DNA of 64,000 nt from Shewanella oneidensis MR-1 (GTDB lineage Bacteria; Pseudomonadota; Gammaproteobacteria; Enterobacterales; Shewanellaceae): assembly GCF_000146165.2 (NCBI RefSeq), contig NC_004347.2, positions 2,356,001 to 2,420,000 on the forward strand, written 5' to 3'. Within the stretch, counting starts at the first letter, position 1. Each line of letters opens with the position of its first letter. The notes beneath the pieces were generated by a model that saw nothing but the letters and a program-made list of their open reading frames with translations, did no database searches and was not told where the DNA came from. A program made the position numbers and the translations under genes. Shown here one piece after another: positions 9,888-19,453 of the stretch.

Positions 9888-10207
9888 CGCGGCCAATCCT
9901 CATCTGTTTAGACTTGTCATCATGATGCTTATCGCTTTTTGTTACTAGGGCGATAGGCTTTCACTCCTTTGCCATTCTCTGCGTTCTATATCTACTTATA
10001 TGTGTATTTCACTCTGTTATTTGTATGAGCTGGTTTTTTCTACTATAAACTTGATGTAATAGTTTATATCGATATTCTTTATTTGGAATGGTTGACGGTA
10101 TATATCATTGGTTTAGTTGGTTATTTCAGCAAAAAGCATTAAATAAATACTATAAGAGTGGATTTATCTATCATTTTGTTGAAATTAATAATTAATTGTG
10201 TAAAGTA

Positions 10208-10328
10208 GCCCATCTTAATGGTTTGTTACAAAATGCTACAAACTTTTATGCCAATTCGTCCAATTATGGACAACCTTTTGCGTATGTCGCCCGACACAGC
10301 TAACAGCGGTCTCGTTAGCTGTTTTTTT
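10208..10328 (+). ncRNA. Candidate small RNA ending in an orphan terminator
   Basis: A rho-independent terminator (stem ACAGCTAAC / GTTAGCTGT, then seven T) lies far from any upstream gene. About 110 bases upstream a sigma-70-like pair can be read: TTGAAA near 10171 and TAAAGT near 10202, 16 bp apart. Together they would make a ~115-120 nt RNA. I do not recognise its sequence as a named family; the start is a guess. Confidence 0.35.
10296..10328 (+). terminator. Orphan rho-independent terminator
   Basis: 9-bp stem ACAGCTAAC / GTTAGCTGT, 9-nt loop, T-tract GTTTTTTTAT. The nearest upstream gene stop is at 9887. Confidence 0.8.
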
Positions 10329-10392
10329 ATGTGTGTTTTTCTTAAATTTCACTCTGTAAATCCATCACTTAACTCATGATCAAACTTATCTG

Positions 10393-10408
10393 AGCTGAGA
10401 TCTCAGCT
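10393..10408. promoter_or_regulatory. Perfect 16-bp palindrome upstream of acylphosphatase
   Basis: AGCTGAGATCTCAGCT, 51 bp before the acylphosphatase start; could be an operator for an unidentified dimeric regulator. No match to a consensus I know. Confidence 0.35.
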
Positions 10409-10459
10409 ATGCTTAGTTTTGCATGCTCTTGCCCAACTAACCTTGCTCAGGAGTCTTAG

Positions 10460-10732
10460 ATGAAACGGGTATTAATTAAATTGACTGGGAAAGTGCAGGG
10501 TGTGGGCTGTCGGCGGACGACCTTAGCAAAGGCTAGAGTCTTGGGCGTGACAGGTTATGTGACCAACTGTGTTGATGGTAGCGTCGAGGTGCTTGCTCAA
10601 GGCAGTCATGTCGCAGTGGATAATCTTATCGCGTGGTGCCAGGCGGGCGTGCCGTGCACCGTTGGACTTAGGGTGGACGTGGAAGAATACCAAGGTGATG
10701 ATATTTATCTGGATTTTTCAATAGTGCGCTGA
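10460..10732 (+). CDS. Acylphosphatase
   Basis: Small (90 aa) cytoplasmic enzyme hydrolysing acyl phosphates such as carbamoyl- or acetyl-phosphate. The substrate-binding arginine (R18, in GKVQGVGCRR) and the catalytic asparagine (N36, in GYVTNCVDGSVEV) are both present. Cys17 takes the place of the usual Phe in the GVxFR motif, an uncommon but not disabling change. An AGGAGT ribosome binding site is 6 bases before the ATG. It is a single gene followed by a bidirectional terminator shared with the convergent csiV-like gene. Confidence 0.92.
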   Translation: MKRVLIKLTGKVQGVGCRRTTLAKARVLGVTGYVTNCVDGSVEVLAQGSHVAVDNLIAWCQAGVPCTVGLRVDVEEYQGDDIYLDFSIVR

Positions 10733-10789
10733 TTTGCTGTTTAGACTCAATTGTGATGAGTGTCAATACTCGTGTGGCGGTTGAAGGGA

Positions 10790-10826
10790 CAAAAAAGCGG
10801 TAATGCACTGACATTACCGCTTTTTA
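10790..10826. terminator. Bidirectional terminator
   Basis: AAAAAGCGGTAATG / CATTACCGCTTTTT stem with 6-nt loop between the convergent acylphosphatase and csiV-like genes. Confidence 0.92.
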
Positions 10827-10852
10827 TATGGAACTTAATCGGATTTGCCTAT

Positions 10853-11851
10853 TTAGGCATTAGGCTGCGCCATCTTACGGATCTGGATCACCATGCCCAT
10901 TTCGGGGTGATCGAGATAATGAATCTCATCACTTTTCACCCGACGATTTTGCTCCAGCGGAATCGACATCAGGTAAGGCGTCATCACTTTGACCGGTGTG
11001 GTCACTGCGGCATTGGTATTTATGTTGCTGTCATCGGTTGGCACTGGCATCAACTTACGACCTTCTTTACGTAAATTTAAGGCCGTTTCGATATACAAAT
11101 AGTGGCTTAGATAAATATTTAGCGTGCCGTCGAGTTGCCAAACGGGTGAGGGCAGTAATGGTGCCGAATTTTCTAAGCTCGTACCTTGGGAGCCTTGAGT
11201 ATTTTGCATCGAAGTGTTTAACGCTTGTTGGACAATTTGGCGACCATCAAAGTGATAATTGGCTGAGAAATCCTTACCCGCAAACAGACGGATAGGCATT
11301 GAGCCACTCTTACCCTGCATAGGTTGTTGCCATGTCATATGCAGCAGACTGCGATTACCACGCTCTCTCGATAAACTATTAACGATGTTGGCAAACTGGC
11401 CTTGACTGCTTGCCAGTAACACAGGGCCACTGCCAAGTTTGGCGTAGGTTTGGCTGCTACTGCCGATTTCCGATGGGATCATGCTTGGGTAACGGTACTG
11501 GGTGAGGGTATTTGTACTCGGGCCTGAGATCGTTAAGGTGCCACTATTACTAGTATTAGCATCGGTATTCGTGCTTTCTGCACAATGGCTATTGGCATCG
11601 GCATCATAAACAAGCGTGCAAGGTGTAGACTCATTACTCATGGATACCACTGCCTGACCCACAACCGGTGAGATGAGGTCGATTGCACTATTGGTTTTCG
11701 TCTCGATAGGGGCCATTGGCCATTGCTCAGTCGACTGGCTTTGGCGTTCGAAAATGTAAACTTCAACTTCGAACCACGCCTCAGCACGGGCAAGTGAACT
11801 GTGTGAAAGTGCAATAAGTGTAGCGATAGAGACCGCGAGTTGACGTAACAC
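10853..11851 (-). CDS. CsiV-family periplasmic protein
   Basis: 332 residues with a cleavable signal peptide (about 1-23, ending SLARA). The mature N-terminus AWFEVEVYIFERQ is characteristic of the CsiV family, known from Vibrio cholerae as a peptidoglycan-binding partner needed for D-amino-acid-activated LpoA/PBP1a, usually encoded beside mfd. Here it follows mfd with a 1-base overlap: mfd ends TAG and this gene starts with GTG sharing the G, so translation is probably coupled. A Ser/Thr/Asn-rich stretch (about 75-115) looks like a flexible linker. Function is inferred from family and neighbourhood. Confidence 0.78.
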   Translation of the reverse strand: MLRQLAVSIATLIALSHSSLARAEAWFEVEVYIFERQSQSTEQWPMAPIETKTNSAIDLISPVVGQAVVSMSNESTPCTLVYDADANSHCAESTNTDANTSNSGTLTISGPSTNTLTQYRYPSMIPSEIGSSSQTYAKLGSGPVLLASSQGQFANIVNSLSRERGNRSLLHMTWQQPMQGKSGSMPIRLFAGKDFSANYHFDGRQIVQQALNTSMQNTQGSQGTSLENSAPLLPSPVWQLDGTLNIYLSHYLYIETALNLRKEGRKLMPVPTDDSNINTNAAVTTPVKVMTPYLMSIPLEQNRRVKSDEIHYLDHPEMGMVIQIRKMAQPNA

Positions 11852-14800
11852 TATTTATCTCCAAGACGATGTTGCGATTGATGTTGAGATAGTTGTTCGA
11901 GCAAGAGTTTGACTAAAGCGAGCCTATCTTTTGCCGTTTCGGCGCTGAGAATGAACTTTAACTTATTCGGCCCGTCCATTCGATAGATTTGTGGCTGACT
12001 TTGTAGTAATCCGATGATAAAGCCAGGGTCGATACTATGATCTTGACTAAATTCGATGCTGCCGCCCTTAGCGTGTACCTCAATTTTAGTCGCCCCCAGC
12101 CGAGTTGCCTGATGTTTATACAGGGTCATTTCCATCAAGTTTTTAGTAGCATCGGGCAGTAAACCAAAGCGGTCGATAAGCTCAACTTTTAGTTCATCTA
12201 AGGCTTCCTCGCTGTCACAACTGGCGATACGTTTGTAGAGTGACAGGCGAATATTCACATCACCGACATAGTCTTCCGGCAACAGCGCCGGAATTCTGAG
12301 TTCCATCTCACATTGTTGATTGAGCATTTGTGCCAGCGAAGGCTCTTTACCTTGCTTAAGCGCTTTGACCGCCGATTCCAGCATTTCCATATAGAGGCTA
12401 AAGCCAATTTTAGAGATATGGCCGCTTTGCTCATCGCCTAAGAGTTCGCCCGCACCGCGGATCTCTAAATCTTGGGTGGCAAGCATAAAGCCTGCACCTA
12501 AATCTTCAAGAGCATCAATGGCTTCTAGACGCTTACGAGCATCGGTAGTCATGCGCTTAGGATGTGGCGTCATTAAGTACGCGTATGCTTGATGGTGCGA
12601 ACGTCCCACGCGGCCACGCAATTGATGTAATTGGGCTAAGCCAAAGGTGTCGGCGCGTTCGATAATAATGGTGTTGGCACTCGGGACGTCGATACCGGTT
12701 TCAATAATAGTGGTACAGACTAACACGTTGAATCTTTGATGATAAAAATCCGACATGACTCGCTCAAGATCCCGCTCACGCATTTGGCCATGGGCCACCA
12801 CGACTCGCGCTTCAGGTAGCAGTGTGCTGATGTCTTGGGCACATTTTTCAATGGTTTCGACATTATTGTGCAGGTAATAGACCTGGCCGCCACGGAGGAT
12901 CTCACGCAGAATGGCCTCACGTACTGTTGCGGGATCGGATTCGCGCACAAAGGTCTTCACCGCCAAACGCTTAGCGGGGGGCGTGGCAATAATTGATAAG
13001 TCGCGCATCCCTGACATCGCCATGTTGAGGGTACGGGGGATAGGGGTAGCTGTGAGGGTTAAAATATCCACATTGGCCCGCAGCGCCTTGATTTTCTCTT
13101 TTTGTCTGACGCCGAATCGGTGTTCTTCATCGATGATAAGTAGGCCTAAATTCTCGAATTTTGCCTCAGATTGTAGTAATTTATGGGTGCCAATCACGAT
13201 ATCGACTTTGCCTTCTTCGAGCTGTTTGAGTACTTGGGTTTGCTCCTTCGCGGTTCTAAAACGTGACATCACTTCAATCACGACAGGCCAGTCGGCAAAT
13301 CTGTCCTTAAAGTTTTCGTAGTGTTGCTGGGCAAGGAGTGTTGTGGGTACAAGCACAACCACTTGTTTACCGTCATTCACGGCCACAAAGGCGGCGCGCA
13401 TTGCGACCTCGGTTTTACCAAAGCCCACATCACCGCAAACTAATCTGTCCATTGCGGTTGGCGATTGCATGTCCGCTAACACCGCATGAATCGCACTTTC
13501 TTGATCGACGGTTTCTTCAAAGGGGAAACCTTGAGCGAATTGGGCGTATTCTTCGTCATTGATTTCGCAGCTCTCACCCGGACGTGCTTGGCGACGAGCA
13601 TAGACATCGAGAAGCTCTGCGGCCACATCGCGGATTTTTTCAATAGCTTTATTTTTTGCCTTGGCCCAAGTGTCGTTACCCAGTTTATTAAGATGCGTCT
13701 CCCCATCTGCGCCAACACTATAGCGACTGATCAAATGTAAATTGGAAACTGGGACATAGAGCTTATCGCCCCCCGAGTACTCAAGTTGCAAATATTCAGC
13801 GACAATGCCGCCAGTATCTAAGGTGACTAAACCTTGGTAAAGGGCAACACCGTGCTCTAAGTGGACGATGGGCTGGCCGACTTTCAGCTCGGCTAAGTTT
13901 TTAATCAGGGTATCGTTACTGATCTGGCGCTGTTTTTCACGGCGGCGCTGCTGTGAAATCCGCTGACCAAAGAGTTCGGTTTCGCAGATGATGCTCACGG
14001 CGGTTTGCGCCCCTAGCCCTAGCAAACATCCTCGGGAGAGGGGCGAAACGATTAAGCCAAGTCTGGCATCACTTTGAATAAATTCGTCAAAATGACTAAA
14101 TACGCTAGGCTTTAACTGGATTTTACCAAGAAGTTCGAGCAGCGCTTCACGGCGGCCTTCAGATTCTGCGCTAAACAGCATCCTTGGCGCCTGCTCAGCA
14201 TAATCCTGCAGTGCGATTAACGGCTGCTTTAATTTGTGATTGGCGCTTACCTCGGGCAAGGCTCTGGCATCAATTTGCGCCGCTACACCATTGGTGTCAG
14301 GATTTGGGGCCACAAATTGATAGCGAGGCAGCGGTTTAAAAGCGGCAAATAATTCTTCTATCAGTAAATACAGCTCTTTTGGCGCAAGCAGTGGCCTTAG
14401 CGGATCGACCCGTCTGTCTTCGTAGCGTATTTCCACTTCTTGTAAATGGGCGCGAGCAGATTTTTCGATATCGCCCAAGGTGACTAACTGAGTGTTTTTG
14501 GGCAGGTAATCGAACAGTGTCGAAACCTCATCAAAAAACAGTGGCAGATAGTTTTCAATGCCCGCGGGCATGAGATTGCGGCTCACCAATTGATAAACCG
14601 ATTCTGGTTCTTTAACGATCACCTCAAAACGGCGGCGATAGCGTTGTCTAAAGCCTTCGATGGCACTGCTATCGGTTGGGAATTCCTTCGCCGGTAATAA
14701 CCGCACAGCATTGACGGGTGTAGAGGATCGCTGGGTCTCTGGGTCGAAATGGCGAATGGTTTCGACTTCATCATCGAAAAGCTCGATACGCAGCGGCATA

Positions 14801-15372
14801 TTCACGCCAGTGGGGAAGATATCGAGGATCGAGCCCCTAATGGCAAACTCACCGTGCTCGTAAACCTGCTCAACTAAGTGATAACCCGTGTCGGTTAATT
14901 GCTGGCGCACATCATGGAGTTGATATTTATCGCCCTTTTTAAGCACAAATACATTGGAACTTAAATAGGATTTAGGCGGCAAGCGCATCATCAGCGTTGT
15001 CACTGGCACGATAACCACGCTGTGCTCGGCATGGGTGATTTGTGACAGAGTTTCCAAACGCTGGGAAATCAAATCCTGATGGGGTGAAAAACTGTCGTAG
15101 GGCAGGGTTTCACGATCAGGGAACAGCCGCACCTTAATGGCGGTTTTTGCCAATAAATAATTGAGCTCTAACTCGAGACTCAATGCCGTTGGCGTGTCAC
15201 TGGTGACAATCAGCGTGGTGCCTTGGTGTTGACGAATAAGACTGGCAAGGGTGACAGCTTGACCCACTCCGGCGATACATGACAGAGTTTGCATTTGAGT
15301 GCCATTTTTTACAACGGGCGGTGTTAGGGCTGAAATATGTGTCATTGGCGTGGGATAAACTGATTCATTCAC
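11851..15372 (-). CDS. mfd: Transcription-repair coupling factor
   Basis: ATP-dependent translocase that removes stalled RNA polymerase at DNA lesions and recruits UvrA. The 1173-residue chain has the expected order: UvrB-like N-terminal domains (about 20-360), the RNA-polymerase-interacting CarD-like domain (about 490-560, IVHLEHGVALYQGLV), RecG-like helicase motor with Walker A GDVGFGKTEVAM, the DEEH box (LLIIDEEHRFGVRQKEK), TATPIPRTL and the QLRGRVGRS motif, and a C-terminal TRCF domain. The longest frame begins with GTG at 15372; an ATG nine codons in (MTHISAL) is a possible alternative. It forms a unit with the overlapping csiV-like gene. Confidence 0.97.
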   Translation of the reverse strand: MNESVYPTPMTHISALTPPVVKNGTQMQTLSCIAGVGQAVTLASLIRQHQGTTLIVTSDTPTALSLELELNYLLAKTAIKVRLFPDRETLPYDSFSPHQDLISQRLETLSQITHAEHSVVIVPVTTLMMRLPPKSYLSSNVFVLKKGDKYQLHDVRQQLTDTGYHLVEQVYEHGEFAIRGSILDIFPTGVNMPLRIELFDDEVETIRHFDPETQRSSTPVNAVRLLPAKEFPTDSSAIEGFRQRYRRRFEVIVKEPESVYQLVSRNLMPAGIENYLPLFFDEVSTLFDYLPKNTQLVTLGDIEKSARAHLQEVEIRYEDRRVDPLRPLLAPKELYLLIEELFAAFKPLPRYQFVAPNPDTNGVAAQIDARALPEVSANHKLKQPLIALQDYAEQAPRMLFSAESEGRREALLELLGKIQLKPSVFSHFDEFIQSDARLGLIVSPLSRGCLLGLGAQTAVSIICETELFGQRISQQRRREKQRQISNDTLIKNLAELKVGQPIVHLEHGVALYQGLVTLDTGGIVAEYLQLEYSGGDKLYVPVSNLHLISRYSVGADGETHLNKLGNDTWAKAKNKAIEKIRDVAAELLDVYARRQARPGESCEINDEEYAQFAQGFPFEETVDQESAIHAVLADMQSPTAMDRLVCGDVGFGKTEVAMRAAFVAVNDGKQVVVLVPTTLLAQQHYENFKDRFADWPVVIEVMSRFRTAKEQTQVLKQLEEGKVDIVIGTHKLLQSEAKFENLGLLIIDEEHRFGVRQKEKIKALRANVDILTLTATPIPRTLNMAMSGMRDLSIIATPPAKRLAVKTFVRESDPATVREAILREILRGGQVYYLHNNVETIEKCAQDISTLLPEARVVVAHGQMRERDLERVMSDFYHQRFNVLVCTTIIETGIDVPSANTIIIERADTFGLAQLHQLRGRVGRSHHQAYAYLMTPHPKRMTTDARKRLEAIDALEDLGAGFMLATQDLEIRGAGELLGDEQSGHISKIGFSLYMEMLESAVKALKQGKEPSLAQMLNQQCEMELRIPALLPEDYVGDVNIRLSLYKRIASCDSEEALDELKVELIDRFGLLPDATKNLMEMTLYKHQATRLGATKIEVHAKGGSIEFSQDHSIDPGFIIGLLQSQPQIYRMDGPNKLKFILSAETAKDRLALVKLLLEQLSQHQSQHRLGDK

Positions 15373-15431
15373 AATAAGTTGCGTTTATTGTAGTGACTTG
15401 GGCGCAAGGGTGCCAGTGAAAACTCTCGCCT

Positions 15432-16052
15432 TTATTGGCGCTCGTCCCTGGCAAGTTTACGCTGTTTAAGTTGTTTTTGTTGTACGTTGAGGCTCGCTTT
15501 GACGAGTTGCTCCACATCCGCATCCAGAATTTGGCTAAATTCGAGGTCGACTAAATATTGCAAAGAAGCATTGTCTAGCCGAACTTGCTGCGCATCGGAT
15601 TGGACTTCCTGTGAAAGCATACAAGCGGTGACCTTGGCAAAACATAAAATGGCGACCAGTTCGTCATGAATAAATAAGGTGACTTTAACATGGCGTCCTA
15701 AAGGTAACGCTGCGGTGCTTAGCAAGCGAATACCGCTGCCACCAAATTGACACCCCTGATATTTATCGCCTTCTTGGACTTCTTTTTCGAGCACATGCTG
15801 CAGGACTAAATCCACCTTGCGCGATTGCAGCTTGAGAAAGTCCACCACGACCTTAGCTTCGTTATCTAAATGCCGCAGTTGTAATAAACAGCTCGCTTCG
15901 AGGGCTTTTACTTCGCTTAATAGCTGGATCCCTAAGGATTGCATTGATCTTAAAGCCATTTCACTGGGTAAAGGTTGATTTTCGTCCCAGAGGCTTAAGT
16001 AAGCGGTAAAGGGATGAGGCACACTAAAATACGGATTGGTGTCAGGGAACAA
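15432..16052 (-). CDS. PilZ-domain-like protein
   Basis: 206-residue soluble protein that resembles PilZ-type proteins found next to lolC in Shewanella. A beta-rich central part (about 100-160, GSGIRLLSTAALPLGRHVKV) fits the PilZ barrel, but the canonical RxxxR and D/NxSxxG c-di-GMP-binding motifs are not clear, so ligand binding is uncertain. The N-terminal third is helical and the C-terminus is Lys/Arg/Gln-rich. It lies upstream of mfd on the same strand and is divergent from the lol operon. Confidence 0.6.
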   Translation of the reverse strand: MFPDTNPYFSVPHPFTAYLSLWDENQPLPSEMALRSMQSLGIQLLSEVKALEASCLLQLRHLDNEAKVVVDFLKLQSRKVDLVLQHVLEKEVQEGDKYQGCQFGGSGIRLLSTAALPLGRHVKVTLFIHDELVAILCFAKVTACMLSQEVQSDAQQVRLDNASLQYLVDLEFSQILDADVEQLVKASLNVQQKQLKQRKLARDERQ

Positions 16053-16146
16053 GGCTTGCCTCTTTATTTATAGGACCTAAACCCCTATTATCGTGCCCAT
16101 CTTTATGATTTAGCAAGTTCAGCACACAGGACGCAGCCCTCTTTCA

Positions 16147-17379
16147 ATGGATCTTCGATTTCCTCTCTACGTTGGTTACCGTTATTGGCGGGCCAGAAAA
16201 GCAAACGCATTTGCTTCTTTTATTACCTTATTTGCCGTTTCGGGCATTTTTTTAGGGGTTGCCGCGTTAATCGTGGTCAGTTCGGTGATGAATGGCCTTG
16301 AAGGGCAGTTAAAGCAGCGCATTCTTGGCGCTGTGCCGCAATTGACTGTTTACACTAAAGCTCCCTTAAGCGATTGGACAATTGCGGCAGAAAAGCTAAC
16401 CATGCTGCCCGGCGTGCAAGGGGTGACACCTAGTGTGTCCACGCAAGCCATGGTGCAGTCAGCGGCCAATATCCGTGCGGTACAAGTATTTGGCGTGTTT
16501 CCTGAGCTTGCAGAAAAACTTTCTGCTGTGGCGCAACATACCTATTCCGGCGCGTTTAGCGAGTTAACCAGTGGCCAGTATCAGGTCATCCTAGGCAGCG
16601 AACTGGCGCGTCAATTAAAGGTCAGCCCTGGGGATACGGTACGCTTATTAAGTGGCGATGGCGTGGTGTACTCGCCGCTTGGCCCTGTACCCAGCCAACG
16701 TAAATTTTTAGTGTCTGCCGTGTTTGAAATGGGCTCACAGGTGGATGCGGGTGTCGCTTATGTTCACTATCAAGATGCAAAGCGGTTGATGCGCCAGCCT
16801 AGTGATGAAATCAACCAGCTAAGGCTTTATTTAAACGATCCTTTTACAGCGCCAGCGCTTGCCAAGGATGTGCAACAAATCTTGACCGCGCAGGGCATCG
16901 AGGCGACCACGAGTGATTGGCGTGACACTTATGGTCATCTGTTTAGCGCAGTGAAGATGGAAAAAAACATGATGTCGCTGATGCTCAGCCTGATTGTGGC
17001 GGTAGCGGCATTCAATATTGTATCGGCACTGGTGATGATGGTTGTCGATAAAACCACGGATGTAGCAGTGCTTAAAACCCAAGGTTTAAGAACCTCCGCA
17101 GTCATGGGCATTTTTGTAGTGCAAGGTTTACTCAATGCAGTGTTAGGTTTAGCGCTGGGCTTAGTGGTGGGCATTCTTATCACCCTTAATTTGAATGGCC
17201 TTATGGCAACTCTTGGCATCTCGATTTTAGGGGCAGGGCAAATGTTGCCGGTAAAACTGGCGCTTGGGCAATTGTCGCTGATTATTGTCGGCACCTTAGT
17301 TGTGACCTTAGTGGCGACCCTTTATCCTGCGCTACGGGCGGCAAGGGTGCAGCCAGCGACTGCGCTGCGTTATGAATAA
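16147..17379 (+). CDS. lolC: Lipoprotein-releasing ABC transporter, permease LolC
   Basis: Inner-membrane subunit of LolCDE, which extracts outer-membrane lipoproteins and hands them to LolA. The 410 residues show one membrane helix near 25-50, a large periplasmic domain (about 50-265), and three C-terminal helices (about 270-300, 320-350, 375-400), the FtsX/MacB permease layout. N-terminal motif YRYWRARKANAFASFI and the C-terminal TLYPALRAARVQPATALRYE are typical. It heads lolC-lolD-lolE; having distinct LolC and LolE is the gammaproteobacterial form. Confidence 0.94.
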   Translation: MDLRFPLYVGYRYWRARKANAFASFITLFAVSGIFLGVAALIVVSSVMNGLEGQLKQRILGAVPQLTVYTKAPLSDWTIAAEKLTMLPGVQGVTPSVSTQAMVQSAANIRAVQVFGVFPELAEKLSAVAQHTYSGAFSELTSGQYQVILGSELARQLKVSPGDTVRLLSGDGVVYSPLGPVPSQRKFLVSAVFEMGSQVDAGVAYVHYQDAKRLMRQPSDEINQLRLYLNDPFTAPALAKDVQQILTAQGIEATTSDWRDTYGHLFSAVKMEKNMMSLMLSLIVAVAAFNIVSALVMMVVDKTTDVAVLKTQGLRTSAVMGIFVVQGLLNAVLGLALGLVVGILITLNLNGLMATLGISILGAGQMLPVKLALGQLSLIIVGTLVVTLVATLYPALRAARVQPATALRYE

Positions 17380-17477
17380 CTGTGTTTTCAATGATTAAAA
17401 TAATTACTCCACCGTAAAAGTGGAGTTTAGGCGTGGCACTTTGCCCATGTCATATAGAATCAATAGCGAGAATCTCA

Positions 17478-18170
17478 ATGCAAGATGTGTTACTGCAAGT
17501 GCAGGCGGTGAGTAAGAGTTATCACGATGGCGATGTAACCACGCAAGTGTTATCCGACGTCGATTTACAGGTATTTAAGGGTGAGCAGCTGGCGATTGTG
17601 GGCACTTCAGGCTCCGGTAAAAGTACGTTACTGCACATTATGGGGACGCTTGATAAACCTTCATCGGGCAAAGTGTTGTTGGCTGGTGAGGATTTATATC
17701 AGGTGAGCAGTGCGCGTCAGGCGCAGATCCGTAATCAGGATTTAGGCTTTATTTATCAATTTCATCATTTATTGCCCGAGTTCACCGCCCTTGAAAACGT
17801 GGCTATGCCGGCATTTATCCAAGGTCGTGATCGCACATTGGCGCAGGCCGATGCCAAGGTTTTGCTCGAGAGAGTAGGGCTTGGGCACAGAATGAGCCAT
17901 ATTCCTGCTGAGCTTTCAGGTGGTGAACGGCAACGGGTGGCAATCGCTCGTGCGCTGATCAACAAACCCAAGTTAGTGCTGGCCGATGAGCCAACGGGAA
18001 ACCTTGATGCTAAGAGCGGCGAGGCTGTGTATGAACTCATTCGCGAATTGGCCAATCAACTTGGTACGGCGTTTGTGGTGGTCACCCACGATCCTAAATT
18101 AGCCGCGCGGATGGACAGACAACTCACCATGAAAAATGGTTATCTGCAAGTACCGGAAAGCGCCCAATGA
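17478..18170 (+). CDS. lolD: Lipoprotein-releasing ABC transporter, ATPase LolD
   Basis: Cytoplasmic ATPase of LolCDE. Start chosen at the ATG at 17478 (MQDVLLQVQAV), matching family N-termini and giving 230 residues; an upstream in-frame start at 17433 adds 15 residues with no counterpart. Walker A GTSGSGKST, ABC signature LSGGERQRVAIARAL, Walker B LVLADEPTGNLD and the switch His (VVTHD) are intact. Its stop overlaps the lolE start (ATGA), indicating coupled translation. Confidence 0.96.
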   Translation: MQDVLLQVQAVSKSYHDGDVTTQVLSDVDLQVFKGEQLAIVGTSGSGKSTLLHIMGTLDKPSSGKVLLAGEDLYQVSSARQAQIRNQDLGFIYQFHHLLPEFTALENVAMPAFIQGRDRTLAQADAKVLLERVGLGHRMSHIPAELSGGERQRVAIARALINKPKLVLADEPTGNLDAKSGEAVYELIRELANQLGTAFVVVTHDPKLAARMDRQLTMKNGYLQVPESAQ

Positions 18171-19417
18171 AAGGACCATTAGCCCTCTCTATTGGTTGGC
18201 GTTTTTACCGTGCGCGCCAATCCAATAGTTTTATTAGCTTTATTTCCTTTGCATCGACAGCGGGTATCGCCCTAGGCGTAGCCGTATTAATTATCGTGCT
18301 CTCGGCGATGAATGGTTTTGAGCGCGAGCTAGAGCAACGTTTACTCGGGGTGATCTCCCAAGCGGATGTGGTGGGCGTGAATGAGCCGATTGCTGACTGG
18401 CGCGCTGTTGAGCAAACCGCGCTGCAGATTGAAGGCATTACTGCTGCGGCGCCTTTTATTCGTATGCAGGGTTTAGTGCAAAAGCCCGGTGGTTTTCAGG
18501 GGCTTGCTGTCGTTGGCATTGATCCTGAGCAAGAGGCAAAAGTCTCGACATTATCGCAATTTATGAGTCCAGAGACGTGGCAAAGCTTGAGTGAAGATGA
18601 TAATCACATCGTCCTGGGTGAGAGTTTGCTGAAAAAACTCGGCCTCGAGGTTGGCGATACGTTGGCACTGTATGTACAAGATCTTGACCCTGAACATGCG
18701 GGAAGTTTACGTGCGGCAAAAAGCCATCGCTTTGTGGTGTCAGGTGTTTATCGCTTAGGTGGTGAGCTTGAATTAACCACCGCGTATATTCCAATGCGTT
18801 ATGCGGCAAATATCCTGAATTTACACCAAGGCGTGACGGGCGTTCGCATCAGTGTGACGCAGGTGTTTGAGGCGCCAGCGAAAATTCGCGAGTTAGGCTA
18901 TGCGTTGAACCAGTCGGTGTATATTAGCGATTGGACCCGTACACAAGGGCACTTATATCAGGATATTCAATTAGTTCGCACTATAATGTACCTCGTATTA
19001 GTACTGGTGATCGGTGTGGCGTGTTTTAATATTGTCTCAACGCTCGTGATGGCGGTGCGCGATAAGGCCAGTGAAATTGCGATCCTGATGACCATGGGAC
19101 TGAGCCGTTTATCGGTAATGGGCATTTTTATGGTGCAGGGGGCATTAAACGGTTTAGTGGGGTGTGCGCTCGGTGGGGTGATTGGTATTGCGACAGCCAT
19201 TAATCTCAGTGCTATTGCTCGTGACATCGAGCAATTACTTGGGATCCAATTGTTATCTGCGGATGTGTATTTTGTGGATTTTCTTCCCTCGGAACTGCAT
19301 ATGGCGGATGTCAGTTTAGTCATTGCCACGGCGTTTGTGATGAGCCTGATTGCAACGCTTTATCCCGCATGGAAGGCGAGCCGAATTGGCCCTGCGCAGG
19401 CATTGGCGGGCAGATAA
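18167..19417 (+). CDS. lolE: Lipoprotein-releasing ABC transporter, permease LolE
   Basis: 416-residue inner-membrane partner of LolC; LolE is the subunit that binds the lipoprotein substrate. Topology as LolC: helix near 22-48, periplasmic domain to about 265, three C-terminal helices. The conserved GWRFYRARQSNSFISFISF start and LIATLYPAWKASRIGPAQAL end fit LolE. It starts within the last codons of lolD and ends before a strong bidirectional terminator, closing the operon. Confidence 0.95.
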   Translation: MKGPLALSIGWRFYRARQSNSFISFISFASTAGIALGVAVLIIVLSAMNGFERELEQRLLGVISQADVVGVNEPIADWRAVEQTALQIEGITAAAPFIRMQGLVQKPGGFQGLAVVGIDPEQEAKVSTLSQFMSPETWQSLSEDDNHIVLGESLLKKLGLEVGDTLALYVQDLDPEHAGSLRAAKSHRFVVSGVYRLGGELELTTAYIPMRYAANILNLHQGVTGVRISVTQVFEAPAKIRELGYALNQSVYISDWTRTQGHLYQDIQLVRTIMYLVLVLVIGVACFNIVSTLVMAVRDKASEIAILMTMGLSRLSVMGIFMVQGALNGLVGCALGGVIGIATAINLSAIARDIEQLLGIQLLSADVYFVDFLPSELHMADVSLVIATAFVMSLIATLYPAWKASRIGPAQALAGR

Positions 19418-19453
19418 CTGGCGCTACCGTTCTGCACTTAAAAGCTCAAAAAC

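Larger units (their letters stand above)
9888..10459. other. 572-bp gene-free region with an orphan terminator
   Basis: No coding frame of note. It is very AT-rich in 10000-10220, then has a strong terminator at 10296-10328 more than 400 bp after the last gene, and a 16-bp perfect palindrome at 10393-10408 before acylphosphatase. The terminator suggests a short transcript, described separately. Confidence 0.6.
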
